Assembly: GCF_000196655.1 (NCBI RefSeq)
Contig: NC_014253.1
Span: 62,001-126,000 of the forward strand
Direction: 5' to 3'
DNA: 64,000 nt
Origin: Methanohalobium evestigatum Z-7303
GTDB taxonomy: Archaea > Halobacteriota > Methanosarcinia > Methanosarcinales > Methanosarcinaceae
The stretch's first letter is position 1. Each line of letters opens with the position of its first letter. This document shows, piece by piece, positions 1 to 9,051 of the stretch. A model generated the notes under the pieces. That model was given only the letters and a program-made list of their open reading frames with translations. It did not search any database and was not told where the DNA came from. The translations under genes were made by a program, and so were the position numbers.

Positions 1-920
1 TTGCAGGCTTCCATGTAGCACGTGCGGCTCTTCGCGATATCTATGTCATGGGTGCAAGACCGGTAGCGTTGCTTTCTGATATCCATGTGGCAGATGATGG
101 GGACGTAGCAAAGATATTCGATCATATAGCAGGTATTACAACAGTATCAGAACTTATTGATGTTCCACTTGTCACAGGTAGTACTCTCCGCATAGGTGGA
201 GATATGGTTATTGGAGACAGGATGACAGGCGGGGTTGGTGCAGTAGGTGTGGAATCTCACCTCACATCACGTGTTCAGGCAAAAGCGGGTGATGTAATAC
301 TCATGACTGAAGGAGCAGGGGGAGGCACAGTATCCACTACTGCACTTTATCATGGAATGCATGAGGTTGTTGATGAAACGATAAATATCAAATTCCTTGA
401 GGCGTGTGAAGCTCTTATTGAATCGGGGCTTACATCTGATATCCATGCCATGACAGATGTGACTAATGGCGGAGTTCGTGGAGATGCACAGGAAATATCC
501 AGAACTGCCGGTTTAAAACTGGTTTTTGATGAATCACGTATGAGTAAATTGGTAAATTCTCCTGTAATGGAAATGCTTGAATCTCTTGGGATTGATTATC
601 TGGGTGTATCCCTGGATTCACTTCTTATCATATCACCGGAAGAATATGCCGAAGATATAATAAATACAGTAAAAAGTTCGGGTGTGGATATCGATATTGT
701 AGGAAATGTGGAAGAAGGAAGTGGATCAGAGTTGATAATTGATGGAGAAAGGCGCGATTTTACACCTCGGTTCAGGGAATCAGCATATACACCAATCAAA
801 AAAATGGTAGGAGAGGATGAACCACTGGATTTTGAAAATATGAAATCTGCAATCAATAAAGCTGCTGATGAATCATTGGATAAGAAGAAGAAGATAGTTG
901 ATAGAATTAAAAAAGGTTAA
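1..920 (+). CDS. AIR synthase-related protein (PurM/HypE superfamily), 5' truncated by window edge
   Basis: The reading frame is open from base 3, upstream of the first ATG at 48, so the gene begins outside the window; about 305 residues are visible. The glycine-rich stretch GDVILMTEGAGGG and the later MTDVTNGG are typical of the ATP-binding PurM/HypE/SelD fold. The family also includes archaeal HypE-like proteins of unknown substrate, and this member looks like that group rather than true PurM or SelD. The C-terminus is lysine-rich. Its stop sits 1 nt from the convergent nfeD stop. The substrate cannot be told from the sequence. Confidence 0.75.
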   Translation, partial: AGFHVARAALRDIYVMGARPVALLSDIHVADDGDVAKIFDHIAGITTVSELIDVPLVTGSTLRIGGDMVIGDRMTGGVGAVGVESHLTSRVQAKAGDVILMTEGAGGGTVSTTALYHGMHEVVDETINIKFLEACEALIESGLTSDIHAMTDVTNGGVRGDAQEISRTAGLKLVFDESRMSKLVNSPVMEMLESLGIDYLGVSLDSLLIISPEEYAEDIINTVKSSGVDIDIVGNVEEGSGSELIIDGERRDFTPRFRESAYTPIKKMVGEDEPLDFENMKSAINKAADESLDKKKKIVDRIKKG

Positions 921-921
921 A

Positions 922-2229
922 TTATTCTGCACGCTTTACGACAAGGGTTGGACCCTCTTTATCTATAATTTCTACTTTAACACCTTTATCAATTTCTTCA
1001 TCGGATTTTGCTTTCCAGTATTCTCCTTTATATTTAACGTATCCTTCTTCTCCACGTTTTATCTTTTCATTGGTTATTGCAGTGTTGCCTACAATCTCTC
1101 CGATAATAGGTTTCCTGTGTCGTACTTCTATAATTTTGTAGACAATAAACAGCATGAACACGCCCATAATTATTGAAGGGGTTACGATAGCAATTATTAT
1201 CTCCTGCTGAATTTCTGCTGGGGTATAAAAGTCAGGATAGTCGGTGGGTACTATGAATATGCTTCCTACTATAAGACAAATTAATCCTCCGATACCGAAC
1301 GCCCCAATACCGGGTGATTGAATTTCAAGGAATATCAGCCCCATACCCACAATAATAAGGAATATAGCAGCAATATTAACATCAAATCCTGAACCGATAA
1401 GTCCAAGAGCAATTGCGATTGTACCAAAAATTTCTGCACCAAAACCGGGGTTGGATAAACCAATGACAATCGAATATAATCCAATAATTAACAACAGGGA
1501 TGCAATCAATGGGTCTGAAATTATACTCATAATGGCGATGTTTATTGATGGCTCATAACGGTCAATCTGGGCACCACTAACATTGAGCTGTTTGCCCTTT
1601 GCGACATCTCCATCAACTTGTGAGAGTAAATCGCCTATTGAAGGAGAAGTATATTCGATTACATTGTATTCTAAAGCAGTTTCAGCATTAATATTCAGAT
1701 TTTTTGTAATAAATTCTTCAGCGGCAGTAACGTTTCTGTTATTCTGGCGTGCCTTTTCTCTTGTATATTCGACAATGGCGTTAATAGTTTTTGAATCGTT
1801 TATCGGCTGACTTCCTCCTCCAGTTAGTTGAACTGGTTGTGCTGATCCTATAACTGAAAAAGGAGCCATTGCAGCGATATCTGTGCTTATCAGTATAATG
1901 GTACCCGCAGACCAGGCTTTTGTACCTTCTGGATATACATAACCTATAACAGGGACATTAGTACTTTCGATAGATTCTATAATATTAAATGTTTCACTAA
2001 GTTTCCCACCGGGTGTATTTAATGTGAGAACAATAGCATCATAATTTTCATCCTCTGCCACCGATATCGCATTGGTTACAAGATCATCACTGGCAGATGT
2101 GATAGAGTCAGAGATTTCTACTACAAGTACTTTCTCTTCCTGTGCAATGGCACAGGGAGACATCATTACTATAAAAAAGAAAAGAGATATAATAATGAGA
2201 AAGTATGTATTGGGTCTGATATCCATCAT
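922..2229 (-). CDS. nfeD: NfeD-type membrane-bound serine protease (ClpP class)
   Basis: 435 residues with an N-terminal signal peptide (about 1-30) ending in ...CAIAQ. A ClpP-like protease domain follows: LTLNTPGG near 69-75 and the catalytic-type WSAGT with Ser107; a lysine about 40 residues later (K147) could complete a Ser/Lys dyad. A block of hydrophobic helices spans about 230-370. The C-terminal NfeD OB-fold domain carries EGYVKYKGEYWKA. Family knowledge: NfeD proteases cleave hydrophobic stretches of partner stomatins. Here the stomatin gene lies 33 nt upstream on the same strand, the classic stomatin-NfeD operon, which points to membrane quality control. Confidence 0.9.
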   Translation of the reverse strand: MMDIRPNTYFLIIISLFFFIVMMSPCAIAQEEKVLVVEISDSITSASDDLVTNAISVAEDENYDAIVLTLNTPGGKLSETFNIIESIESTNVPVIGYVYPEGTKAWSAGTIILISTDIAAMAPFSVIGSAQPVQLTGGGSQPINDSKTINAIVEYTREKARQNNRNVTAAEEFITKNLNINAETALEYNVIEYTSPSIGDLLSQVDGDVAKGKQLNVSGAQIDRYEPSINIAIMSIISDPLIASLLLIIGLYSIVIGLSNPGFGAEIFGTIAIALGLIGSGFDVNIAAIFLIIVGMGLIFLEIQSPGIGAFGIGGLICLIVGSIFIVPTDYPDFYTPAEIQQEIIIAIVTPSIIMGVFMLFIVYKIIEVRHRKPIIGEIVGNTAITNEKIKRGEEGYVKYKGEYWKAKSDEEIDKGVKVEIIDKEGPTLVVKRAE

Positions 2230-2262
2230 ACACCTGCTTTTATTTGTTTGTATATTTGTTCA

Positions 2263-3159
2263 TTATTTTTCGCCCATTTCTCCTGACTCTTGTTTAGAGG
2301 ATTCAACCAGTTCATCAATCCTTGTCTCTGATTTTGGCTGTGTTTCCTCCCTTCTTGGAGTGGATGATTTATATTGCTCTTTTTGACCACTGCTTCCTTT
2401 TACAACTGCGTTTGAAAGCGCAGCAATCTTGCCGGTATCAACATTTGTAGTATCAGTCACTACAATCATGTTCTTTTCACGTGATATTTCAGCATATGTT
2501 TGCAGTTCACGTAATTTAAGACCAGCAGGCATTTCTTGGTATAACTCACCAGCGTCTCTATTTTTCTGAGCGGCTTTAAATTCACCATCGGCAAGGATAG
2601 TACGGGCACGTTTCTCACGTTCTGCTTCTGCTTGTCTTGCTATGGCGCGATACATGGATTCAGGCAATACAACATCTCTTATGGTAACATTTGTAACTTT
2701 GATACCCCACGGGTCGGTCAATGAATCCAATACATTCTGTATTTTCTGATTAATTTCATCTCGTTTTGAAAGTACATCATCGAATTCAACTTGCCCCAGT
2801 ATATCTCTCAATGTGGTCTGGGAAAGCATTGCTGTAGCATATTTATAATTCTCCACAGCAGTCACGGCGTCCCCGGGACTTGTGACCCTGTAATAAACTA
2901 CAGCATCCACATCTATGGTGACATTGTCCAGTGTGATAACTGCCTGTTTAGGTACATCAATAGTGACTACACGTAGGTCTACTTTAACGACAGTATCAAC
3001 AATAGGTATTATAATAAACAGTCCGGGTCCTTTTTCCCCGAGAAATCTTCCTAACCTGAAAACAACAACACGTTCATATTCTTTGACAATTTTGATAGCT
3101 TGTGACAATATTATAAGCACAACTATTATTGCAGGAATTAATATGGTATAATCAACCAA
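2263..3159 (-). CDS. SPFH/band 7 stomatin-like membrane protein
   Basis: 298 residues. One N-terminal membrane anchor (about 4-22) is followed by the band 7 core, with EYERVVVFRLGR, GPGLFIIIPIVD and later AEAEREKRARTILADGEFKAA, all hallmark stomatin segments. The C-terminal 45 residues are polar and low-complexity. The most upstream start is a TTG at 3159 preceded by GGAG and GGGT sequences. It is first in a two-gene operon with nfeD, its likely protease partner. Stomatins form oligomers that organise membrane microdomains; no specific client is visible. Confidence 0.9.
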   Translation of the reverse strand: MVDYTILIPAIIVVLIILSQAIKIVKEYERVVVFRLGRFLGEKGPGLFIIIPIVDTVVKVDLRVVTIDVPKQAVITLDNVTIDVDAVVYYRVTSPGDAVTAVENYKYATAMLSQTTLRDILGQVEFDDVLSKRDEINQKIQNVLDSLTDPWGIKVTNVTIRDVVLPESMYRAIARQAEAEREKRARTILADGEFKAAQKNRDAGELYQEMPAGLKLRELQTYAEISREKNMIVVTDTTNVDTGKIAALSNAVVKGSSGQKEQYKSSTPRREETQPKSETRIDELVESSKQESGEMGEK

Positions 3160-3297
3160 TTTGACCCACTCTCCTAAAATGAAATTAATTTTAAGACTTA
3201 AAAAGCTATTGGTTTAAAAATTAACGTAACAATTTTAATTTTTAATCATTGAATCAATACAAATAAATTCTACATAAACAATTATAGTATTGATAGA

Positions 3298-5433
3298 ATG
3301 AGTGAAGAATGTATTGAATGTGAAGGCAGAGGTTATCAAATAATATCAGTAGAAAAATGCCCCGAATGTAAGGGCACGGGGAAAACCAAATCAGTAGATC
3401 TTATGAAATTAACAGAACAAGATGTTGATGATTTTCTTTCTGATGGTTCTTATTGCCCAAAATGTGAAGGTAGCGGTCAAATAGAAACAACAAAGTATTG
3501 TGAGACCTGTAAAGGTCGCGGTATTTTTTATAAGTGCAAGGTATGCGGAACATCTATCGATGAGCCTGTAGATGATGAGGAGATTTGTCGGGTATGTGCC
3601 AAATCACAGGTTGTTTATGCTCTTGACAATTCCTGTGACTTGGATGAAGTAGAGGTAGGACAGCTCTATCACGGAATCGTTGACGGTATAGCGGCGTTTG
3701 GTGTTTTTGTAAACTTAAACGCCCATATCAGAGGTCTGATTCATATAAAGAATCTAAAAGAAGAACTTGATATCGGAGACCCTGTAATAGTTTATGTAAA
3801 GGAGATAAAATCCAATGGCAATGTCGACCTTGTACCAAAAAACATCAAAGAATTCCATACTGTAGAACTTGAAAAAGAATTGCCTATTAAACTATCATCT
3901 CAAATACCAGATTTTATAGGAAGAGTCGTAAGAATTGAAGGGGAAGTTATACAGGTAAAACAAACAGCAGGTCCGACGATTTTTACTATATCTGATGAAG
4001 CTGGATTGATTACAGGTGCTGCATTTGAGAAGGCAGGAGAACGTGCTTATCCACACATAGATTCCAACATGGTAGTGACTGCTACAGGAGAAATCACATC
4101 CCGGGGTGACGAGGTTCAGCTTGAAATCAAGAGCATGAAAAGGCTTTCGGGAGAAAAAGAATCTGCAGTATGGGAGCGTATTGAAAAGGCTATCGATGAA
4201 AGAGCCGAACCCTATGAATCAGAATTCTTGATTGAAAGTGAAATACTGGATAAATTGAAACCTGGTATGAAAAAGGTTGCCAAGGAAATCAGGAAAGCTG
4301 TTATCAAGTCAAAACCGATTGTTATCAGGCATCATGCTGATGCAGACGGTATGACATCAGCGGTTGCACTTGAAAGGGCAGTGCTTCCACTAATAAGTGA
4401 AGTCAGTGGTTCTGATGCAGAATATTATCTGTACCGGCGTTCTCCTTCCAAAGCACCGTTTTATGAACTTGCTGACGTAACAAAAGACTTATCGTTTGCA
4501 CTTGAGGATATGGAACGCCACGGTCAAAAGTTCCCGCTAATTCTTCTGGTAGATAATGGTTCAACCGATGAAGATACACCTGCTATGAGACAGGCGAGAG
4601 TGTATGGCATTGACATGATAGTTGTTGACCATCACAACCCTGATGAAGTAGTTGACCAGTATCTTCAATCTCATATAAATCCCGCTCATGCAGGTGGTGA
4701 CTTTGGTATTACCACAGGAATGTTGTGTACAGAAATAGCGAGTATGATAAACCCTGATGTTAAAGATGAAATATATCATCTTCCTGCGATCTCAGCAGTA
4801 GGAGACCGTTCAGAAAGGGAAGAAGCTACTAAATACATAAATATTGTTTCGGACAAATATTCACTTGATCAATTGAAAGATATCGCTTTGGCTCTTGATT
4901 TTGAAGCTTTCTGGCTGAAGTTTAGTAGTGGTAAAGGTATAGTGAACGATATTTTGAATTTTGGCGACCCAATGGTACATAAAAACCTTGTATCCATACT
5001 TTGTGAACAGGCAAATGATTTGATATCATCCCAGATGGAGACATGTCTGCCACATGTAAAATCTACAACGCTTCCCAATGGAGCAATAATGAACGCACTG
5101 GATGTAGAGAATTATGCCCATAAATTCAGTTTTCCACCACCTGGTAAAACAGCAGGTGAGGTACATGACAGGATGTGTCAGGAATATGAAAATAAACCAG
5201 TGATAACAATAGGTTATGGACCGGACTTTACGGTAATTCGCTCTAAAAATGTTAAGATGAACATCCCCCAGATAGTAAGGGAACTTCATAACGAGGTTAA
5301 AGGTGGGGGTGTCAATGGTGGAGGACACCTTGTTGTTGGTAGCATAAAATTTGTAGAGGGAATGCGTAAAGAAGTGCTTGAAAAACTGGCTGAAAAATTA
5401 GGTCAGGCAGAAATAGAGGAAGGTCTGGGATAA
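3298..5433 (+). CDS. RecJ-like DHH phosphoesterase with Zn-finger, S1 and OB domains
   Basis: 711 residues. Domains in order: a DnaJ-type cysteine-rich Zn-finger region (about 5-105) with repeated CxxCxGxG; an S1 RNA-binding domain (about 120-185) with LYHGIVDGIAAFGVFVNL; an OB-fold domain (about 205-280); then a DHH domain with HHADADG and VDHHNPDE, whose Asp/His residues bind metal; and a C-terminal DHHA1 region with GGGVNGGGH. This is the long archaeal RecJ-like family that acts on single-stranded DNA or RNA. The Zn-finger and S1 modules suggest RNA contact as well as DNA. Transcribed divergently from the stomatin operon. Confidence 0.88.
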   Translation: MSEECIECEGRGYQIISVEKCPECKGTGKTKSVDLMKLTEQDVDDFLSDGSYCPKCEGSGQIETTKYCETCKGRGIFYKCKVCGTSIDEPVDDEEICRVCAKSQVVYALDNSCDLDEVEVGQLYHGIVDGIAAFGVFVNLNAHIRGLIHIKNLKEELDIGDPVIVYVKEIKSNGNVDLVPKNIKEFHTVELEKELPIKLSSQIPDFIGRVVRIEGEVIQVKQTAGPTIFTISDEAGLITGAAFEKAGERAYPHIDSNMVVTATGEITSRGDEVQLEIKSMKRLSGEKESAVWERIEKAIDERAEPYESEFLIESEILDKLKPGMKKVAKEIRKAVIKSKPIVIRHHADADGMTSAVALERAVLPLISEVSGSDAEYYLYRRSPSKAPFYELADVTKDLSFALEDMERHGQKFPLILLVDNGSTDEDTPAMRQARVYGIDMIVVDHHNPDEVVDQYLQSHINPAHAGGDFGITTGMLCTEIASMINPDVKDEIYHLPAISAVGDRSEREEATKYINIVSDKYSLDQLKDIALALDFEAFWLKFSSGKGIVNDILNFGDPMVHKNLVSILCEQANDLISSQMETCLPHVKSTTLPNGAIMNALDVENYAHKFSFPPPGKTAGEVHDRMCQEYENKPVITIGYGPDFTVIRSKNVKMNIPQIVRELHNEVKGGGVNGGGHLVVGSIKFVEGMRKEVLEKLAEKLGQAEIEEGLG

Positions 5434-5466
5434 ATATTCCAATCAGACCATAACTATTTCTGGTTT

Positions 5467-6078
5467 TTAATCTACACGGACAATACGTACCATTGATTTA
5501 ACAGGCACATCAGATATTTTCTCTGACCCTTTTTTATCGATAATAACAGTAACAACAACAGGGTTTGCGCCAAAATCTCTTAGTTGATTAATAACTTCAG
5601 TAATTGTAGCTCCTGATGTTATAACATCATCGACGACAACACAATTTTTGCCTGTAACCTCTCCAAAATTTCTGCTAACGGTTCCTGGTACTCTTTTATC
5701 TTCGTTCTGTTTGGTTGTGCCGTGGAATATTGCAAGTTCTTTGTCCAAATCATCTGCAATATGACTTGCAAGAGGGACTCCGCTAAGACCGATACCAACT
5801 ATTGTATCAATTTCTGAATCTGTTTCACATGCAGATTCCATTGTCATGTCAGCCAGTGCATTCGATATGTATCTGAGTCTGCAGGAGTTTTTTCCAACCA
5901 TACTCCAGTCAACGGAAATGTCTTTTGGAGCGGGACTTTTTGAATCTTTCTTTGCTCTTGTAAGTAGCCAGGTAATAGTTTCACGTGATACATTCAATTC
6001 GTCTGCAATCTGTCCTGTCACAAGCCCCTTGGATTGTAATTCTTCTGCTTTTTCTATCATGTCATCTATGTTCTTCAT
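5467..6078 (-). CDS. gfcR: PRTase-type transcriptional regulator (GfcR/PyrE-like)
   Basis: 203 residues. The N-terminus (about 1-45) is a helix-turn-helix with [18 protein letters not shown]. The rest is a type I phosphoribosyltransferase domain with the PRPP loop [15 protein letters not shown] (about 145-160). This HTH plus orotate-PRTase-like fusion is a known archaeal family; a haloarchaeal member (GfcR) controls sugar catabolism genes. In methanogens it is usually annotated as an orotate-PRTase-like protein. It should act as a DNA-binding regulator sensing a phosphoribosyl metabolite rather than as PyrE; that role is inferred. Sits 39 nt downstream of nob1 on the same strand. Confidence 0.85.
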   Translation of the reverse strand: MKNIDDMIEKAEELQSKGLVTGQIADELNVSRETITWLLTRAKKDSKSPAPKDISVDWSMVGKNSCRLRYISNALADMTMESACETDSEIDTIVGIGLSGVPLASHIADDLDKELAIFHGTTKQNEDKRVPGTVSRNFGEVTGKNCVVVDDVITSGATITEVINQLRDFGANPVVVTVIIDKKGSEKISDVPVKSMVRIVRVD

Positions 6079-6117
6079 GGTATCCGCGCCTAAATTAATT
6101 ATAAGTCATCTAAATAA

Positions 6118-6609
6118 TTATACTTTTCTTTTACTTTTCCTTTTAAGTTTTGAACCGCAGATGGGACATGTATCACCACATTCAAACCGTTTTTTACATC
6201 CTATACATTCTTTTTCCCATACAAGTTTGTCTTTAATCTTTTTTTGAGCAACAGGCTCTATATTAATCTTTAATAGTTCTGCAACATTTTGTACTGCATA
6301 ATCATCGGTAAGAAGTGTTATGTTTTCTTTATCTCTGTATTCCAGTGCTTTTGCCAGTATATCTATATCAGCCTTTGACAGCTCATTAAGGTCTCTGGTG
6401 TATCGGGCGGTTTCAATAACACTATTTCTTTTATCAGGTTCTGGTACTTCGACAATTATACCGTTTTCTCTGGCGATGTCATACCTCATAACAGCTTCAT
6501 CGCTTTTTAATTCCTCTGTAACCGAGGCAACTGTTATAAAGGATGAATAGTTGATATTTTTAAAACCGTCCATGATAAATACAGCAGAATCTGCAATGTA
6601 ATATTTCAT
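6118..6609 (-). CDS. nob1: Ribosome maturation endonuclease Nob1 (PIN domain and zinc ribbon)
   Basis: 163 residues. The PIN nuclease domain starts at YIADSAVFI (Asp7 acidic ligand), with TVASVTEELKS and the later ADIDILAKALEY and LLTDDYAVQNVA supplying conserved acidic residues. The C-terminal zinc ribbon has CIGCKKRFECGDTCPICG. The tail is basic. Nob1 cleaves the 3' end of pre-16S rRNA in late small-subunit assembly. Divergent from the carotenoid oxygenase and co-oriented with the PRTase regulator. Confidence 0.93.
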   Translation of the reverse strand: MKYYIADSAVFIMDGFKNINYSSFITVASVTEELKSDEAVMRYDIARENGIIVEVPEPDKRNSVIETARYTRDLNELSKADIDILAKALEYRDKENITLLTDDYAVQNVAELLKINIEPVAQKKIKDKLVWEKECIGCKKRFECGDTCPICGSKLKRKSKRKV

Positions 6610-6698
6610 AATAAATCCTTATATCGGTCTTTATTTTAACTATGTGGATATACCAATATTAATAAGTAGATGTTACAATTAGATTTCTATAGATTAAT

Positions 6699-8186
6699 AT
6701 GGACGATAGTGAACCACTGGATAATACATCATTTCCATCACTTGATGAACAGGATACTCCATCACCACTGGGACTGGCGACTTCTGTTGACGGGGAATAT
6801 TCCTATGAAGCAGAAATTGAAGGTACAATACCTAATGATTTGAAAGGTACCCTGTATCTCAATGGTCCCGGATTGTTTGACCGTGGGAATTTACGTAAAC
6901 GATATATATTTGATGGAGACGGAATGATACAGTCATTCCATTTCCATGAAGGAGGAGTATATTATCAAAACAAATTTGTAAGAACTGATAAGTTTGTTGA
7001 TGAACAAGAAAAAGGTAAACTTTTATACGCTTCATGGACAACGCTGGCACCGGGTGGACCAATATCGAATATATTCGGCAGAAAACTTGAAAGTCAGGCA
7101 GGGGTAACAGTAATTGAAAGAAATGGAAAACTCTATGCCTTTGATGATGGTTCTTACATCTATGAATTGGACCCTGATACACTGGAGACAAAAGGTAAAA
7201 CTCAGCTGGGATTAAACAAAAGTAAAATTCCTGTAAATTTCATGGCTCACTCAAAGATTGACGGTCAGACAGAAGAATGGATTCTTGTAAGTGGTCTAAA
7301 AGATAAACTAAATATAACCACAGTGGACAAGAATGATAACCTTGTAAAATTCCAGAAAGTCAAAATTCCTAAAAACTCCTATATACATGATTTCTTTGTT
7401 TCTGATAATCATATCATTTTAAATTTCCAGCCTGCAGAACCCTATGTCTTTAAGTTCATGAGCGGTTTATCAAGTTTTTTGGAATCACTTTACTGGAGAC
7501 CCAAACAGGGTAATATTTTGTTAGTATTAAATCGTAATGAGGAAGGCGAGGTAGAACCTTATCAGTTTTCGGTTGAATCTTCATGGATGTGGCATACATT
7601 AAATGCTTATGAGGAAGGAAACAAGATTGTAGCTGATTTTGTCGGTTATAGGTATCCTGAACAGATATTTGGTGATGACCCCACATTTTATGCCATAATG
7701 GAGGGAAGAGAAAAGAAAAGTGATTATCCGGGTGAAATAAGAAGATATATAATAGATCTTGATAAGGAAACTGTACAACAGCAAGTACTGGATGGAGCAA
7801 ATTATGAATATCCAGTGGTGAACCAGTATCATTCTTGTCGCAAACACAAATATGGATATTTTGTCAGGGCTCATAAACCAGAGGATGTTTTCTGGTCTTC
7901 GGTTGTAAGAATGGATATGGATACAGGTCTTCCAGAATTCTATGATTTTGGAAAAGGGTATTATTGTACTGAACCGGTTTTTGTACCAAAACCAGGATAT
8001 AATTATTCATCAGATATAAACGATGAACCTGGGTGGATATTAACTGAGGTATATGACAGTTATTTAAAAAAGAGTTTTCTGGCAATACTACAGGCTGATA
8101 ACCTTGAAAGTGGTCCTGTGGCAAAAGTACACCTAAAGCATCATGTTCCATTAAGTTTCCATGGGTTCTGGAAATCTTCCCAGTAA
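6699..8186 (+). CDS. Carotenoid cleavage oxygenase family protein (RPE65/CCD-like)
   Basis: 495 residues, full length for the family. The N-terminal signature IPNDLKGTLYLNGPGLF (about 45-60) and FDGDGMIQSFHF (71-82) are typical. The four iron-ligand histidines can be placed at H184 (NFMAHSK), H230 (YIHDFF), H299 (MWHTLNA) and H488 (SFHGFW), so the seven-bladed propeller active site appears intact. Such enzymes split conjugated double bonds of carotenoids or stilbenes with O2, which is odd in a strict anaerobe. No carotenoid gene lies nearby. There is no clear Shine-Dalgarno, so the transcript may be leaderless. Acquisition by transfer is plausible but not shown by composition. Confidence 0.88.
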   Translation: MDDSEPLDNTSFPSLDEQDTPSPLGLATSVDGEYSYEAEIEGTIPNDLKGTLYLNGPGLFDRGNLRKRYIFDGDGMIQSFHFHEGGVYYQNKFVRTDKFVDEQEKGKLLYASWTTLAPGGPISNIFGRKLESQAGVTVIERNGKLYAFDDGSYIYELDPDTLETKGKTQLGLNKSKIPVNFMAHSKIDGQTEEWILVSGLKDKLNITTVDKNDNLVKFQKVKIPKNSYIHDFFVSDNHIILNFQPAEPYVFKFMSGLSSFLESLYWRPKQGNILLVLNRNEEGEVEPYQFSVESSWMWHTLNAYEEGNKIVADFVGYRYPEQIFGDDPTFYAIMEGREKKSDYPGEIRRYIIDLDKETVQQQVLDGANYEYPVVNQYHSCRKHKYGYFVRAHKPEDVFWSSVVRMDMDTGLPEFYDFGKGYYCTEPVFVPKPGYNYSSDINDEPGWILTEVYDSYLKKSFLAILQADNLESGPVAKVHLKHHVPLSFHGFWKSSQ

Positions 8187-8193
8187 GAAACAA

Positions 8194-8204
8194 TTTATAT
8201 ATAT
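8194..8204 (+). promoter_or_regulatory. TATA box for nadE
   Basis: An AT-only TTTATATATAT stretch lies about 55 nt before the nadE ATG, predicting a transcript start near 8226 and a leader of roughly 28 nt. It lies just after the carotenoid oxygenase stop, so nadE probably has its own promoter. Confidence 0.5.
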
Positions 8205-8253
8205 CTGATAATTTGTCTATGAACAACATTCAACATCAACGATATAGGATAAC

Positions 8254-9045
8254 ATGGATTACGACAGAGCCAGAAGTATAATTGTCAATTTTATCCGTTC
8301 AAAAGTAAAAGAAGCGGATTCAACAGGTGTTGTAATAGGGCTTAGTGGTGGTATAGATTCGGCTGTAACAGCTAATCTTGCAGTAGAAGCACTTGGAAGT
8401 GAAAATGTGCTTGGTATCCATCTGCCGGAAGAAGGTGTAACATCAACAAAGGATTCCAAAGATTCAGAAATTATTGCAAATAGCCTTGGCATCAACTTCA
8501 AAAATATAGATATTTCCAGGATTTTAAATTGCTTCATTTCAGAAATTCCAGATGAATCGGGTGAAAAACCACCTGTTGTAGGTAATTTAAAATCCCGGAT
8601 AAGGATGTGTCTTTTATACTACTACGCAAATTCATTCTATAAAATGGTCGTGGGTACAGGTAACAAGAGCGAAATAATGCTTGGATACTTTACAAAATAT
8701 GGCGATGGTGGAGTGGATTTAGAACCAATAGGTGACCTTTACAAAACAGAAGTGTTTGAACTTGCGAAACTTCTCTCGATTCCTGAACACATTATCAATA
8801 AAAAACCATCTGCAGGTTTATGGTCAGGACAGACTGATGAAAATGAACTTGGTCTGCCCTATGAGATTATAGACAGAATCCTTAATTTGGTGTTTCATGG
8901 TGAAAAACCTGAAAATCTGCAGGAAATATTTGATTTAACACCGGATCAAATAGATTTATTGTTGTCCCGTATGAAATCAAATATTCACAAGCGCAAAGTA
9001 CCTCCCATTGCAATAGTTGATGCTGCCCGCCATTATATGGAATAA
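8254..9045 (+). CDS. nadE: NH3-dependent NAD+ synthetase
   Basis: 263 residues. The PP-loop SGGIDSAV at 31-38 binds ATP, and GTGNKSE and GDLYKTEVFELA are conserved synthetase segments. There is no N-terminal glutaminase domain, so it uses ammonia rather than glutamine. It catalyses the last step of NAD biosynthesis, amidation of deamido-NAD. SAGLWSGQTDE near 188-198 covers the substrate loop. The gene has its own TATA box and ends 6 nt from the convergent tiaS. Confidence 0.95.
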   Translation: MDYDRARSIIVNFIRSKVKEADSTGVVIGLSGGIDSAVTANLAVEALGSENVLGIHLPEEGVTSTKDSKDSEIIANSLGINFKNIDISRILNCFISEIPDESGEKPPVVGNLKSRIRMCLLYYYANSFYKMVVGTGNKSEIMLGYFTKYGDGGVDLEPIGDLYKTEVFELAKLLSIPEHIINKKPSAGLWSGQTDENELGLPYEIIDRILNLVFHGEKPENLQEIFDLTPDQIDLLLSRMKSNIHKRKVPPIAIVDAARHYME

Positions 9046-9051
9046 AACAGT

